64,000 nt of DNA, taken from Proruminimicrobium sp963666965 (GTDB lineage Bacteria > Elusimicrobiota > Endomicrobiia > Endomicrobiales > Endomicrobiaceae). Shown piece by piece: positions 9,056 to 18,385 of this stretch. The position numbers were made by a program, and so were the translations under genes. The stretch is taken from NCBI GenBank assembly GCA_963666965.1, contig OY762939.1, forward strand, positions 1,116,001 to 1,180,000, in the 5' to 3' direction. The notes beneath the pieces were generated by a model, which saw nothing but the letters and a program-made list of their open reading frames with translations, did no database searches and was not told the DNA's origin. The stretch's first letter is position 1, and every line of letters begins with the position of its first letter.

Positions 9056-9672
9056 AAATCATAACAAGAACTAAAGCTATAATAAATTTAAAAAAATATA
9101 TAGGACAAGATTTAAGAGAGTTAGCAAAAATATATGGAATTACTACTTATGAAACTGGTAAACAAAATAAAGGGTGGAAAGGTCAAATATTAGAGCGGTT
9201 AGCTGGGTTGGATAATAATAATTCAAAAGCACCTAATGGTCTTTCTTATGAATTAAAATCTGTAAGTTTTCATTATAAAAATGACAAACTTATACCAAAA
9301 GAAACTATGGCAATAACAATGATAAATCAAAAAGAATTATTAGAAACAGATTTTTTGCATAGTCATTGTTGGACAAAATTAAAAGCTATTGTTTTCTGTG
9401 CTGTAATGTGGCATGGTAAAAATTCACAAAATGCAGAACTTATTAATGTTACTAGTTTGGATTTTTCAGAAGATGACGAACTAATAAAAGAAATTCAAAA
9501 AGATTATGAATATATAAGAGAAAAACTAAAAATTAAAGGGTTTGAAAGTTTAACTGGAAAAGACGGAATATGGATTCAACCAAGAACTAAAGGTGCAGGA
9601 CATGGCTCCACATCTAGAGCTTTTTATGCAAGGAAAAATCTTGTATCTAAAATTTTTGAAATAGGTAAATAA
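9052..9672 (+). CDS. Putative type II restriction endonuclease, MutH/Sau3AI-like
   Basis: Probable cognate nuclease of the upstream methylase (ATGA overlap). The N-terminal half shows KGWKGQILERLAG (40-52) followed by YELKSV (66-71), the arrangement of the MutH/Sau3AI nuclease core: Glu48, then Glu67-x-Lys69. The acidic residue usual between them (a PD-F segment in MutH) appears as Asn62 here if aligned as I expect, so activity should be tested. The C-terminus contains the IWIQPRTKGAGHGSTSRAFYAR segment (positions ~173-194). Hand counts of bases 9061-9180 gave 28 G/C of 120, well below neighbours, consistent with lateral transfer. Confidence 0.7.
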   Translation: MKIITRTKAIINLKKYIGQDLRELAKIYGITTYETGKQNKGWKGQILERLAGLDNNNSKAPNGLSYELKSVSFHYKNDKLIPKETMAITMINQKELLETDFLHSHCWTKLKAIVFCAVMWHGKNSQNAELINVTSLDFSEDDELIKEIQKDYEYIREKLKIKGFESLTGKDGIWIQPRTKGAGHGSTSRAFYARKNLVSKIFEIGK

Positions 9673-9698
9673 TTAAAATTTAAGGAGCGGATGAGAAA

Positions 9699-10715
9699 AT
9701 GAAGAAGTATAAAGTTGCGGTAGTCGGTGCTACCGGTGTTGTCGGAAATGAAATGATAAAAATGCTTGAAAACAGAAATTTTCCGGTTGAATCGGTAAGA
9801 TTTTTGGCATCTGAAAGATCTGTGGGCAAAACATTAAAATTTAAAGGACAGGATATACCGGTTGAACTTTTGACTCATGACGGCGGAAAAGGAATGGATG
9901 TTGCATTATTCAGCGCAGGCGGACAGACTTCAAAAGATTTTGCTCCTTCATTTGCAAAAGACGGCTGTTTTGTTATAGATAATTCCAGCGCTTGGAGAAT
10001 GGATGATAATTGTCCGTTGGTAGTTCCGGAAGTAAATCCTCAGGATTTGGCAAAAGATAAAAAAATAATAGCAAATCCCAACTGTTCAACTATACAGATG
10101 GTGGTTGCGTTAAAGCCTCTTCATGATTATGCAAAAATTACAAGAGTTATAGTTTCAACATATCAATCTGTTTCCGGAGCCGGATCAAAAGGTCTTGCAG
10201 ATTTGGAAGCACAGTCAAAGGCATATGGTAAAGGTGAAAAAATGCCTGAACCAAAAAAATTCCCATATCAAATCGCTTTTAATTTAATTCCGCAGATAGA
10301 TGTATTTGATCCGAACGGATATACAAAAGAAGAAATGAAAATGACCAATGAAACAATGAAGATTATGGGTGATAAAAACATTGCCGTAAGCGCAACTTGT
10401 GTTAGAGTTCCGGTATTTAGAGCTCACAGCGAGTCTGTATGGATAGAAACGGAAAAGCCTTTGTCACCTGAGAAAGCAAAAGAATTACTGTCTAATGCGA
10501 AAGGTATTGAACTTATGGATGATGTTTCTAAGAGCATATACCCTATGCCGATTCAGGCTGCAGATATGCAGAAAACCTATGTCGGAAGAGTCAGATCTGA
10601 TATCTCATGTAAAAATGGATTGACGTTCTGGGTAGTATCGGATAATCTTTTAAAAGGCGCAGCTTTGAATGCTGTTGAAATTGCCGAAATGCTTGTTGCC
10701 AAAGGAATAATTTAG
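9699..10715 (+). CDS. asd: Aspartate-semialdehyde dehydrogenase
   Basis: Reduces aspartyl phosphate to aspartate semialdehyde for lysine/diaminopimelate, threonine and methionine. The N-terminal Rossmann motif VVGATGVVGNEM is at residues 7-18. The catalytic Cys sits in NPNCSTIQ near residue 129, and the substrate-binding histidine region in VPVFRAHSES near 236-245. At 338 residues it is complete. AAGGAGCGG precedes ATG 9699. The gene probably once followed leuB directly and is now separated by the repeat and R-M pair. Confidence 0.95.
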   Translation: MKKYKVAVVGATGVVGNEMIKMLENRNFPVESVRFLASERSVGKTLKFKGQDIPVELLTHDGGKGMDVALFSAGGQTSKDFAPSFAKDGCFVIDNSSAWRMDDNCPLVVPEVNPQDLAKDKKIIANPNCSTIQMVVALKPLHDYAKITRVIVSTYQSVSGAGSKGLADLEAQSKAYGKGEKMPEPKKFPYQIAFNLIPQIDVFDPNGYTKEEMKMTNETMKIMGDKNIAVSATCVRVPVFRAHSESVWIETEKPLSPEKAKELLSNAKGIELMDDVSKSIYPMPIQAADMQKTYVGRVRSDISCKNGLTFWVVSDNLLKGAALNAVEIAEMLVAKGII

Positions 10716-10737
10716 TTAGTTTTTACAATAAATTTGC

Positions 10738-10743
10738 TATAAT
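10738..10743 (+). promoter_or_regulatory. TATAAT box giving a likely leaderless or near-leaderless chbG mRNA
   Basis: A consensus TATAAT sits 9 nt before the ATG at 10753. Transcription should start at or next to the start codon. No clear Shine-Dalgarno or good -35 is visible. Confidence 0.45.
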
Positions 10744-10752
10744 TTGAAAAGT

Positions 10753-11439
10753 ATGAAAAAACTCATAGTTAATGCCGATGATTTTGGATACAGGAGTTTA
10801 ATTAACAAGGGTATTATTTATGCACATCAAAACGGTTTCGTTAAAAGCACGTCTATGTTAGTTGACAGAGACGCTTTTGATGAAGCCGTTTTTTTAGCAA
10901 AAGAAAATCCGGGTTTGGGAATAGGGCTTCATATCGATCTGGATAAATTTTTTGTAATTGATAAAGAAAAAGGAATGGCAAATAGCTGGTCAGATAATAA
11001 AATTCCTGATAGTTCGGTAATAAAATCTGATATAAAAAGACAGCTTGAAAAACTTCTATCGGCAGATATTAAAGTGGATCATTTTGACAGTCATCATCAC
11101 GTTCATATGTTTCCTGAAGTAATATATATTGTAATGGAAATTTGTAAAGAGTATAATATCATGGCAATGAGGTTTTTTGATAAATTCTATACAGATCATA
11201 TCTTTTCACAGCATGTAAGAAAAACTTTAACTGAAAATAATATAAAAATTCCGGACAGACTGATTGAAGGCTGGTACTACGGAAATATAGACGATGTTCA
11301 AGATACAACTGAACTTATGACTCATCCCGGATACGGTGAAATATGGCGTGAGACAGAGCTGGGCCCGTGCTGCGATACGATGGTTTGTGATTATTGCCGC
11401 AGAAACGGAATTGAAATAGTAAATTTTTCTAAAATTTAA
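10753..11439 (+). CDS. ChbG/HpnK (YdjC-like) carbohydrate deacetylase
   Basis: Member of the YdjC/ChbG family that removes acetyl groups from N-acetylated sugars. The metal site is recognisable: NADDFGY at residues 5-11, GLHIDLD near 58-64, FDSHHHVHMFP near 112-122 and a C-terminal THPG. At 228 residues it is slightly short of the ~250 usual. ATG 10753 is preferred since a TTG three codons upstream falls inside the promoter. It is followed 26 nt later by the autotransporter and might be co-transcribed. The sugar substrate is unknown; hopanoid-type HpnK activity cannot be excluded. Confidence 0.82.
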   Translation: MKKLIVNADDFGYRSLINKGIIYAHQNGFVKSTSMLVDRDAFDEAVFLAKENPGLGIGLHIDLDKFFVIDKEKGMANSWSDNKIPDSSVIKSDIKRQLEKLLSADIKVDHFDSHHHVHMFPEVIYIVMEICKEYNIMAMRFFDKFYTDHIFSQHVRKTLTENNIKIPDRLIEGWYYGNIDDVQDTTELMTHPGYGEIWRETELGPCCDTMVCDYCRRNGIEIVNFSKI

Positions 11440-11465
11440 AATATAGTTTATACTCGGAGGAAATA

Positions 11466-14400
11466 ATGAAATTTAAATTGTTTTTAATCAGCGGATTAAT
11501 GTTTGTTTTTGGTTTTTCTGCAGATCTTGTCGCCGGAGATTTAAACCTGGATGAAGGTAAAAATGATTTAAATTTATATTTTAAGGGTGAAAATATATGG
11601 TATAACGGTTCTGACCAACAGGTTTTTGACAATGTTAACATAGGAGCCGGAACAACCGTTAATCTGTATGACCAGCAGCAATATGTTCTTGTCAGTTCAA
11701 ATATTGTTACGACCACATCTCTCAGAGAGATTAAAGAAGTAATAGATGATTCTGATCCGAATCATCTTGTAACTTCAACAAGAACCGTTCAGGATGTAAG
11801 AAATGACACGACATTGGTATATAGAAAGGATGAAACAATATCAACTATTTCGGTGGCTAAGGAAGGAACAATTACATTAAACGTAGGAAGCGGACTGGCT
11901 TTAAGAAACCAGTACAGTTTGGTAACCTCAACACACGATGTTTCATTGAAAGATGTTAAGAACGGAGATTATGTACGTATTCAAACAGGATATTTTTCTG
12001 ATCAGTATTTTCTTAAAGCAGATACTGATATGTATGAATGCAACAGTTATTCTAACAGATTGCTTTTAGATACTACAGATCTTTTTACAGGAACTATACT
12101 TTTTGGAGCCGGAGAAGGAATCGAAAAAGAAACTGTGTTAACTTTTCTGCCGACTTCAACAAGAGAAGCAAATGATCATATTGGCGAATTGCCTCTTGCT
12201 CCTGATGCCGAAGTTATAGTGCAGCCGTCCAGCGCTACCGTAACAAATACGGTAAGAATTGTTGATGTTTCTACAGATCCTAGAAATAATGACGTAGCTT
12301 ATATGACAAATGATTTTCAGGTTGATACAAGCAGAGCTGTTATTGATGTTATAGGTGAAAAACAGAATATTGCATCATTGTCTGAGGATAAGCGAGCCGT
12401 TGTTTTTTCAGGTAATATTGCAGGTGACGGAACTCTTGTAAAAAGAGGCGGCGGTAATTTGTATTTAAGCGGCGATGCAACAGGGCTTACGGGTACAAAA
12501 ACAGGTTTCGCCTGGAAAGTTGAAAACGGATGGCTTATAGCCGGAAGCCAGGAAAATTTGGGAAACGGCGGAGTTTATGTTGATTCATTAGGTACTCTAA
12601 GCGTTATAGGCGGTTCTACAGCTGCCATCACTATGGATTTATTTGCAAATTCTGTTAAAACCGGCGAAATATATCAATCCGGATTTGCCAATGAATTTAA
12701 AAATGATATGACATTTAACGGCGGCGAATTATCAATAGGCATAGGAACAAAAAATCTTTCAGGAAATATAACTACAACGGATGCTCTCGGAATTGCCAAT
12801 TTGTTTTTTAAAGGCGGCACATCAAGAGGTTCCGTATTAATACTAAGCGGTTCAAATAACGCAAGAAATTTTAAAATCGGTTATGTGGGAGTCGGGAATT
12901 ATCTTATAACAAATGCCGACGGGCTTGCAACGGAAAGCATTACTGCCGGTGGCAATGAGGCGTCTGATCAGTTTACATTGGTGCTCGATCAAAATACGGA
13001 TGCCGAGTACGCAGGAAATTTACAAGGCACAATGTATCTGCATAAACTTGGGACAGGAACTTTAACTTTGTCAGGCACAAATACTTACAGCAGGGGTACG
13101 TATATATCTGAAGGAGCGGTTGCAATTACAAATGCCCAGGCTATAGGAACAGGTCATATAATGTTCAATGACGGAATAAAAGGCAGTTCGGATACATATG
13201 CTTCACTCGGAGTTATTGAAGCGACATCCGGCAATGTAACTTTAGACAATATGATATATATTAAAAACGGAGCCGTTTTTAATGTTTACGGCAATCAGAC
13301 ACTTACTCTTTTAGGTGATATTCGCAGATATAGTCCTGTAGCCGGTGATGAAGCTGATTTTATAAAAACAGGAGCCGGCCTTTTGCAAATAGCAAAAAGT
13401 TCAGGAACTACAAATGTAAAGGATATAAATATCTCAACATTCACAATAGCCCAGGGAGATTTTAAATTGTGTGAAGGCGTTGTGCTTGCTTCTGCGTTTG
13501 ATTTAAAAGGAACAGATGCAAACCTTGTAATGGAAAAAAATTCAGGGATTACAAAAACAATAAATATATCAAGCGGAAATCTTACAATATATAATCAGTT
13601 AAATATTGCCTCTGCAACTGTCAATTTCTTAAATACTTCTGCAGAAAATCTTTCAAACTTTTATGTTTCAACGACTACGGTTTTGTCGACTACTACACTT
13701 TCAAATCAGATAAACGTTGAAAAAGGTTTGAACTTTGTAAATGATTACAGTTTAACGGCTGATGCAAATGCTTTTAATTTTATTTCCGACAGCAGCAATA
13801 CAGTTATTCACAAAGAAGGCGAGGGGAATTTTGTATTTAACGTAGGTAATACTACTCCTTATAACCTGGGTGAGCTTTCCGTCAATGAAGGACAGTTTTC
13901 ATTTGCTTCCACCGTTTCAGGATCTTCGGCAACAGTTAATATCTCAACTATAGTTGTTGACGGCGGAATTCTTTCTTTAAAACAAGGCACATATCTGACC
14001 TCGTCACAGTCTCAAATAGAAGTTAAAACCGGCGGTATAGGTATTTATGATGAAACCAGCATAGATCCGGCAATATTTCTTAATTTCAGCGGAACAGATG
14101 CAAATAATCTGGCAAGGCTGATAGTTGAAAAATCAGGTGCTAATCTTGTAAGCAATATTTCAATATCGACAGGACTTATAGTTCAAAATGAAGGAACTCT
14201 TACTTTAACCGGTTCAAGCATTGTCGGTTCAAACGGTATATTCGGAAAAGACGGTGCAGGAACTATGAATATTAACGATACCGATGAATTTAATGTAAAT
14301 GAGCTGAGGCTTTTAAACGGTGTAATGAAAATAAATAACAGCACCATAACTTTAAATACGGCATCCATTAAAGGCGGCGTTTTAAATGTCAGAAATGATT

Positions 14401-15929
14401 CTGTCTTTAATCTTATTTCTTCAATGACTATAAATAATGCAGTTTTAAGAGGATTCGGCGAAATCAAAGGAACCATAAATGCAAATTCAAGTTCTGTTAT
14501 CCGCGTTGACGGCGATACTGATAATGAAATAGGAACTATGAATTTGGGTTCGATAAATTTTAATACGGGTTCTACTCTCAGCATAGATGTAAACAGTAAC
14601 GGACAGCATGATATGCTAAGTGTTGAAAATAACGTGCAAATTGCAGACGGCGCAAATCTATATGTAAATGTCATAGGGGATGATTCGGAATATGCCGATA
14701 AAAAAACATTCCAGATTGTAAATGCCGGCAATTCTATAAGCATACTTAATCCGGCAAATATTGGAATTTTTAATACAACGTTAAGCAATTTAAGGCTTAT
14801 TTCAAATCTTTATAGGGAAGGCAGGTCAATTTACTTGTCTTTGTATCAGGCTTTTTCAGAATATGAATTGCCGGGAGCTACAAAAAACCAGCAGGCAATG
14901 CTTGACGTATTAAATGCAATACATGCAAATGATGAAGATGCTATGGAGGCTACATTTAATAAAATTGATGAAGCCTATCTTTCAGGCACTGTGCCTTTTA
15001 CAAACGCAATGCAGGATTTGTCAGGTGTATTTTATGTAAATTCATTTGAAGCAAGTTCGCTTCTTTCAAAAGTAAATTCCGTATACAACAGATTGGCAGA
15101 AATAGGAGATACGGAACGTAAAATATGGGCTCAGGCATATACTAATTCTAACGGCGTCGCCGCAAAACTCGATAATCCTAAATTCGAAAATTCTGTAGCA
15201 GGTATGATTGTCGGATATGATATGGTGCAGGATGATGATTCTCTTTTCGGTTTTTCATGTTTCTACGGAAGCGGAGAATTAAAACAGTTAAACGATAAGG
15301 CGGATGTTGCAGATTACGGAGCTAATATTTATACTTTGTATAACTATGACAGTTTTTCTGTTAAAGGACTTGCCGGCATAGGTATTCAGAATTATGACGC
15401 TACAAGAAAGATGAATTTTATTGACGCTAACGAAATAAAATCAAAATATACGGTAAATGTCGTAAATATAGATGCTGAAGGTTCATATAAATATCCTCTT
15501 GGTTCTTATGTTGCATTAAAGCCTTTTGTGGGTGTTAATTTCGCCGTAGTTTCAAATGATTCTTTCCAGGAAAACAGCGTTTATGAACAGAATTTAAAAA
15601 TAGACGCAAGAAGTTACACAAAATCTGAAATCAGAGCGGGTTTTGGAATAACTGACGGAGGTCAGAGTAAATTCAAATGGTATGTTTCAGCTGTAGCCAA
15701 GCAGATTGTTGACGGAGAAAAAACAGAGATGACTGCCAGTTTTGTAAACGCTCCGGATGAAAAATTTAATATTGAAGGGACTGAAATATCAAAAACGTCA
15801 ATGGCCGGCAATGTAGGTTTGGCTTATGATGTTTTTACAAATATTAACGTTTTTGTCGATTTTTCGACAAATATGGGTTCTGATTTGAATTCTTATACCG
15901 GAAGTATCGGAGCTGCATATAGATGGTAG
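11466..15929 (+). CDS. Autotransporter (type Va secretion) with repetitive beta-helix passenger
   Basis: Large self-secreting surface protein of 1487 residues. It has an N-terminal signal peptide (MKFKLFLISGLMFVFGFSA), a long Ser/Thr/Asn/Gly-rich passenger and a C-terminal ~280-residue beta-barrel ending in YRW, the usual terminal aromatic. Passenger-associated repeats are seen near residues 525-560 (GTGTLTLSGTNTYSRGTYIS) and as weaker GxLxKxGxGxLxLSG units near 320 and 640. Two N-terminal segments contain runs such as TTSLREI and TSTRTV. No protease triad or adhesion motif is recognised. CGGAGG gives a strong ribosome site. A terminator follows, so it is the last gene of its unit. Confidence 0.9.
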   Translation: MKFKLFLISGLMFVFGFSADLVAGDLNLDEGKNDLNLYFKGENIWYNGSDQQVFDNVNIGAGTTVNLYDQQQYVLVSSNIVTTTSLREIKEVIDDSDPNHLVTSTRTVQDVRNDTTLVYRKDETISTISVAKEGTITLNVGSGLALRNQYSLVTSTHDVSLKDVKNGDYVRIQTGYFSDQYFLKADTDMYECNSYSNRLLLDTTDLFTGTILFGAGEGIEKETVLTFLPTSTREANDHIGELPLAPDAEVIVQPSSATVTNTVRIVDVSTDPRNNDVAYMTNDFQVDTSRAVIDVIGEKQNIASLSEDKRAVVFSGNIAGDGTLVKRGGGNLYLSGDATGLTGTKTGFAWKVENGWLIAGSQENLGNGGVYVDSLGTLSVIGGSTAAITMDLFANSVKTGEIYQSGFANEFKNDMTFNGGELSIGIGTKNLSGNITTTDALGIANLFFKGGTSRGSVLILSGSNNARNFKIGYVGVGNYLITNADGLATESITAGGNEASDQFTLVLDQNTDAEYAGNLQGTMYLHKLGTGTLTLSGTNTYSRGTYISEGAVAITNAQAIGTGHIMFNDGIKGSSDTYASLGVIEATSGNVTLDNMIYIKNGAVFNVYGNQTLTLLGDIRRYSPVAGDEADFIKTGAGLLQIAKSSGTTNVKDINISTFTIAQGDFKLCEGVVLASAFDLKGTDANLVMEKNSGITKTINISSGNLTIYNQLNIASATVNFLNTSAENLSNFYVSTTTVLSTTTLSNQINVEKGLNFVNDYSLTADANAFNFISDSSNTVIHKEGEGNFVFNVGNTTPYNLGELSVNEGQFSFASTVSGSSATVNISTIVVDGGILSLKQGTYLTSSQSQIEVKTGGIGIYDETSIDPAIFLNFSGTDANNLARLIVEKSGANLVSNISISTGLIVQNEGTLTLTGSSIVGSNGIFGKDGAGTMNINDTDEFNVNELRLLNGVMKINNSTITLNTASIKGGVLNVRNDSVFNLISSMTINNAVLRGFGEIKGTINANSSSVIRVDGDTDNEIGTMNLGSINFNTGSTLSIDVNSNGQHDMLSVENNVQIADGANLYVNVIGDDSEYADKKTFQIVNAGNSISILNPANIGIFNTTLSNLRLISNLYREGRSIYLSLYQAFSEYELPGATKNQQAMLDVLNAIHANDEDAMEATFNKIDEAYLSGTVPFTNAMQDLSGVFYVNSFEASSLLSKVNSVYNRLAEIGDTERKIWAQAYTNSNGVAAKLDNPKFENSVAGMIVGYDMVQDDDSLFGFSCFYGSGELKQLNDKADVADYGANIYTLYNYDSFSVKGLAGIGIQNYDATRKMNFIDANEIKSKYTVNVVNIDAEGSYKYPLGSYVALKPFVGVNFAVVSNDSFQENSVYEQNLKIDARSYTKSEIRAGFGITDGGQSKFKWYVSAVAKQIVDGEKTEMTASFVNAPDEKFNIEGTEISKTSMAGNVGLAYDVFTNINVFVDFSTNMGSDLNSYTGSIGAAYRW

Positions 15930-15945
15930 TATAACAAGTCTTAAT

Positions 15946-15985
15946 AAAAAAGATGACGGTTTAACAGACTGTCGTCTTTTTTATT
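15946..15985 (+). terminator. Rho-independent terminator after the autotransporter
   Basis: Stem AAAAAGATGACGGT paired with ACTGTCGTCTTTTT around the loop TTAACAG (with G-T wobbles), followed by TTATTTTT. Confidence 0.8.
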
Positions 15986-16007
15986 TTTAATGAAAAATTG
16001 CTTTAAT

Positions 16008-16036
16008 TTGAAAAACGATTGATAATTTGGTAAAAT
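16008..16036 (+). promoter_or_regulatory. Promoter of glmU-prs-rplY-pth
   Basis: TTGAAA (16008-16013), 17-bp spacer, TAAAAT (16031-16036), giving a leader of about 20 nt before ATG 16062. Confidence 0.6.
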
Positions 16037-16061
16037 TCATCATCTGTTTAGAGATAAAAAA

Positions 16062-17426
16062 ATGAATAATATTTATACTGTTATACTTGGAGCTGGCGAA
16101 GGCACAAGGATGAAATCTTGTTTGCCTAAAGTTTTGCATAAGGCGGCCGGCAGAGAACTTATAGGACATGTAATAGAGTCAATATCGGATTTAAAATCCG
16201 CAAAGACTTTTGTCGTCGTTGGCAGCGGTGCTGAATTGGTCAGACAATATTTGAAAAAATATGAATTAATAGAAACTGTGCTTCAGAAAGAAAGGCTTGG
16301 CTCAGGTCACGCTCTTCTACAGATTAAAAATAAAGCCAAAGGCTTAAAAGGTCATCTTATTGTGATGTGCGGAGATACTCCGCTGGTTAGAAAAGAAACA
16401 TTAAAAAAACTTGTTTCATATCATTTAAAGAATAAAAATTACGCAACGATTTTATCCGGGACAGTTGATAATTCGTACGGATACGGACGGATATTGAGAG
16501 ATGTAAAAGGAAATGTTGCCTCAATAGTTGAAGAAAAATCGGCGACATCCGAACAAAAACTTATTAAAGAAATAAACAGCGGAATTTATTGTTTTAATCT
16601 TGATACTTTGTGGAAAGCATTGTCTAAAGTAAGGCCGGATAATGCCAAAAGAGAATATTATCTCACCGACGTTATAGAAATTTTGAATAAAAGCGGATAT
16701 AAAACGGACGCGATTTCTCTTTGCGCTTTTGAAGAAGTTTTAGGAATAAATGACAGAGTTCAGCTTGCTAATGCGGATAAAATTTTACGCGCCAGAAAAC
16801 TTGAAGAATTAATGAAAAGCGGTGTTACGATAACAGATCCAAATGCAACATATATAGATTTTGACGTTCAAATAGGATGCGACAGCATAATAAAACCCGG
16901 TACATTTATAGAGGGGAAAGTTAAAATAGGATGCGGATGCGTAATCGGTCCGGATACGACGATTATAGATTCTAAGATAGATGACAATGTTGTTATAAAA
17001 TATTCGTATGTTGAAAAAGCGGCTATAGAAAGCGGCGTAAAAATAGGGCCTTTCAGCCATATAAGGCCTGATACCGTTTTAAAAGCAAATGTAAAAGTCG
17101 GCAATTTCAGCGAAATTAAAAAATCTGTAATAGATGAAAATTCAAAAGTTAATCATTTGTCATATATAGGTGATGCCGTGGTCGGCAAAAATGTAAACAT
17201 AGGCGCCGGAACGATTACTTGTAATTATGACGGGAAAAATAAGCATCAGACTATACTTGAAGACGAAGTTTTTGTGGGTTCAAATGTTAATCTTGTTGCG
17301 CCCGTCAAAATAGAAAAAGGCGTGTTGATAGGAGCCGGATCTACTATTACAAAAAGTGTTGAGTCGGGAAAACTTGCTATAGCAAGAGCAAAACAAATAG
17401 TTATAAATCGTAAAAAAAGGATATAA
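16062..17426 (+). CDS. glmU: Bifunctional UDP-N-acetylglucosamine pyrophosphorylase / glucosamine-1-phosphate N-acetyltransferase
   Basis: Makes UDP-GlcNAc for peptidoglycan and LPS. The N-terminal nucleotidyltransferase has GAGEGTRMKS (9-18), with LPKVLHK following. The C-terminal left-handed beta-helix of hexapeptide repeats starts near residue 255, with the acetyl-transfer region HIRPDTVLK and SYIGDA / GAGTITCNYDGKNKHQT near 325-398. At 454 residues it is full length. prs begins 2 nt after the stop. It heads a housekeeping run (glmU-prs-rplY-pth) whose gene order is common across bacteria. Confidence 0.95.
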   Translation: MNNIYTVILGAGEGTRMKSCLPKVLHKAAGRELIGHVIESISDLKSAKTFVVVGSGAELVRQYLKKYELIETVLQKERLGSGHALLQIKNKAKGLKGHLIVMCGDTPLVRKETLKKLVSYHLKNKNYATILSGTVDNSYGYGRILRDVKGNVASIVEEKSATSEQKLIKEINSGIYCFNLDTLWKALSKVRPDNAKREYYLTDVIEILNKSGYKTDAISLCAFEEVLGINDRVQLANADKILRARKLEELMKSGVTITDPNATYIDFDVQIGCDSIIKPGTFIEGKVKIGCGCVIGPDTTIIDSKIDDNVVIKYSYVEKAAIESGVKIGPFSHIRPDTVLKANVKVGNFSEIKKSVIDENSKVNHLSYIGDAVVGKNVNIGAGTITCNYDGKNKHQTILEDEVFVGSNVNLVAPVKIEKGVLIGAGSTITKSVESGKLAIARAKQIVINRKKRI

Positions 17427-17428
17427 TT

Positions 17429-18355
17429 ATGAAACTTAAGATCATTGCAGGTACGGCAAATTCAAAATTGGCCCAGGAAATTTCACAGAAGTTGGGTATA
17501 GAAATAAGCGAAACAAAAATCGGGCATTTCAGCGACGGTGAAATTCAGGTTAAAATTGTTGATAACGTAAGAGGAGCAGACTGTTATATCATTCAGCCTA
17601 CATGCACTCCTGTAAATGAAAACATTATGCAGCTTTTAATACTTGCCGATGCGCTAAAAAGAGCTTCAGCAAGGAGAATAACAGCTGTAATTCCTTACTA
17701 CGGTTATGCAAGGCAGGATAGAAAAGCCGAACCCAGAGTTCCGATCACTTCAAAACTTATAGCAAATCTTATAACGGCGTCGGGCATTAACAGAATACTT
17801 ACAATGGATTTGCATGCCGGACAGATTCAGGGATTTTTTGATATTCCCGTAGATCATTTGTACGGAACACCGGTATTGCTTGATTATTTTAAAAATAAAA
17901 AACTCGACAATCCTATAGTTGTTTCTCCGGATGCCGGAGGCGTCGAAAGAGCCAGAGCGTTCGCAAAACACCTGGCTGCCGATTTGGCAATTGTTGACAA
18001 AAGAAGACCGAGACCCAACGAAGCGGCAATCATGAATATTATCGGTGACGTTAAAGGCAGAAATGCTATAATACTCGACGATATGATAGATACGGCAGGA
18101 ACTTTGACAAAAGTCGCAGAGGCTATAAAAAATGCAGGAGCAAATCAGGTTTATGCAGCAGCGTCTCACGGAGTGTTGTCAGGTGAAGCTCTTAAAAAAA
18201 TAAAAGACTCTTCGCTTGAAGAAGTTGTTATAACAGATTCTATTCCTCACTACAATGAGGAACCGAAAATAAAAATACTTTCAATCGCTTCTCTTTTTGC
18301 CGAAGCAATAATGAGAATATCAAATGACGAATCGATAAGCGTTTTGTTTGTTTAA
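17429..18355 (+). CDS. prs: Ribose-phosphate pyrophosphokinase
   Basis: Makes PRPP from ribose 5-phosphate and ATP, feeding nucleotide, histidine and tryptophan synthesis. Visible hallmarks are YYGYARQDRKAEPR near 90-103, DLHAGQIQGFF near 127-137, VSPDAGGVERAR near 163-174 and the PRPP loop DDMIDTAGT near 214-222. At 308 residues it is class I length. The ribosome site is weak, and translation is probably coupled to glmU 2 nt upstream. Confidence 0.96.
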   Translation: MKLKIIAGTANSKLAQEISQKLGIEISETKIGHFSDGEIQVKIVDNVRGADCYIIQPTCTPVNENIMQLLILADALKRASARRITAVIPYYGYARQDRKAEPRVPITSKLIANLITASGINRILTMDLHAGQIQGFFDIPVDHLYGTPVLLDYFKNKKLDNPIVVSPDAGGVERARAFAKHLAADLAIVDKRRPRPNEAAIMNIIGDVKGRNAIILDDMIDTAGTLTKVAEAIKNAGANQVYAAASHGVLSGEALKKIKDSSLEEVVITDSIPHYNEEPKIKILSIASLFAEAIMRISNDESISVLFV

Positions 18356-18385
18356 AATAATGACAGAATATAAATGGAGGAAGTT

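Noticed and set aside
14183..14788. 201-residue open frame on the minus strand inside the autotransporter gene
   Set aside because: It lies wholly within the repetitive passenger coding sequence, has no ribosome site or family motif, and reflects codon bias of the plus-strand gene.
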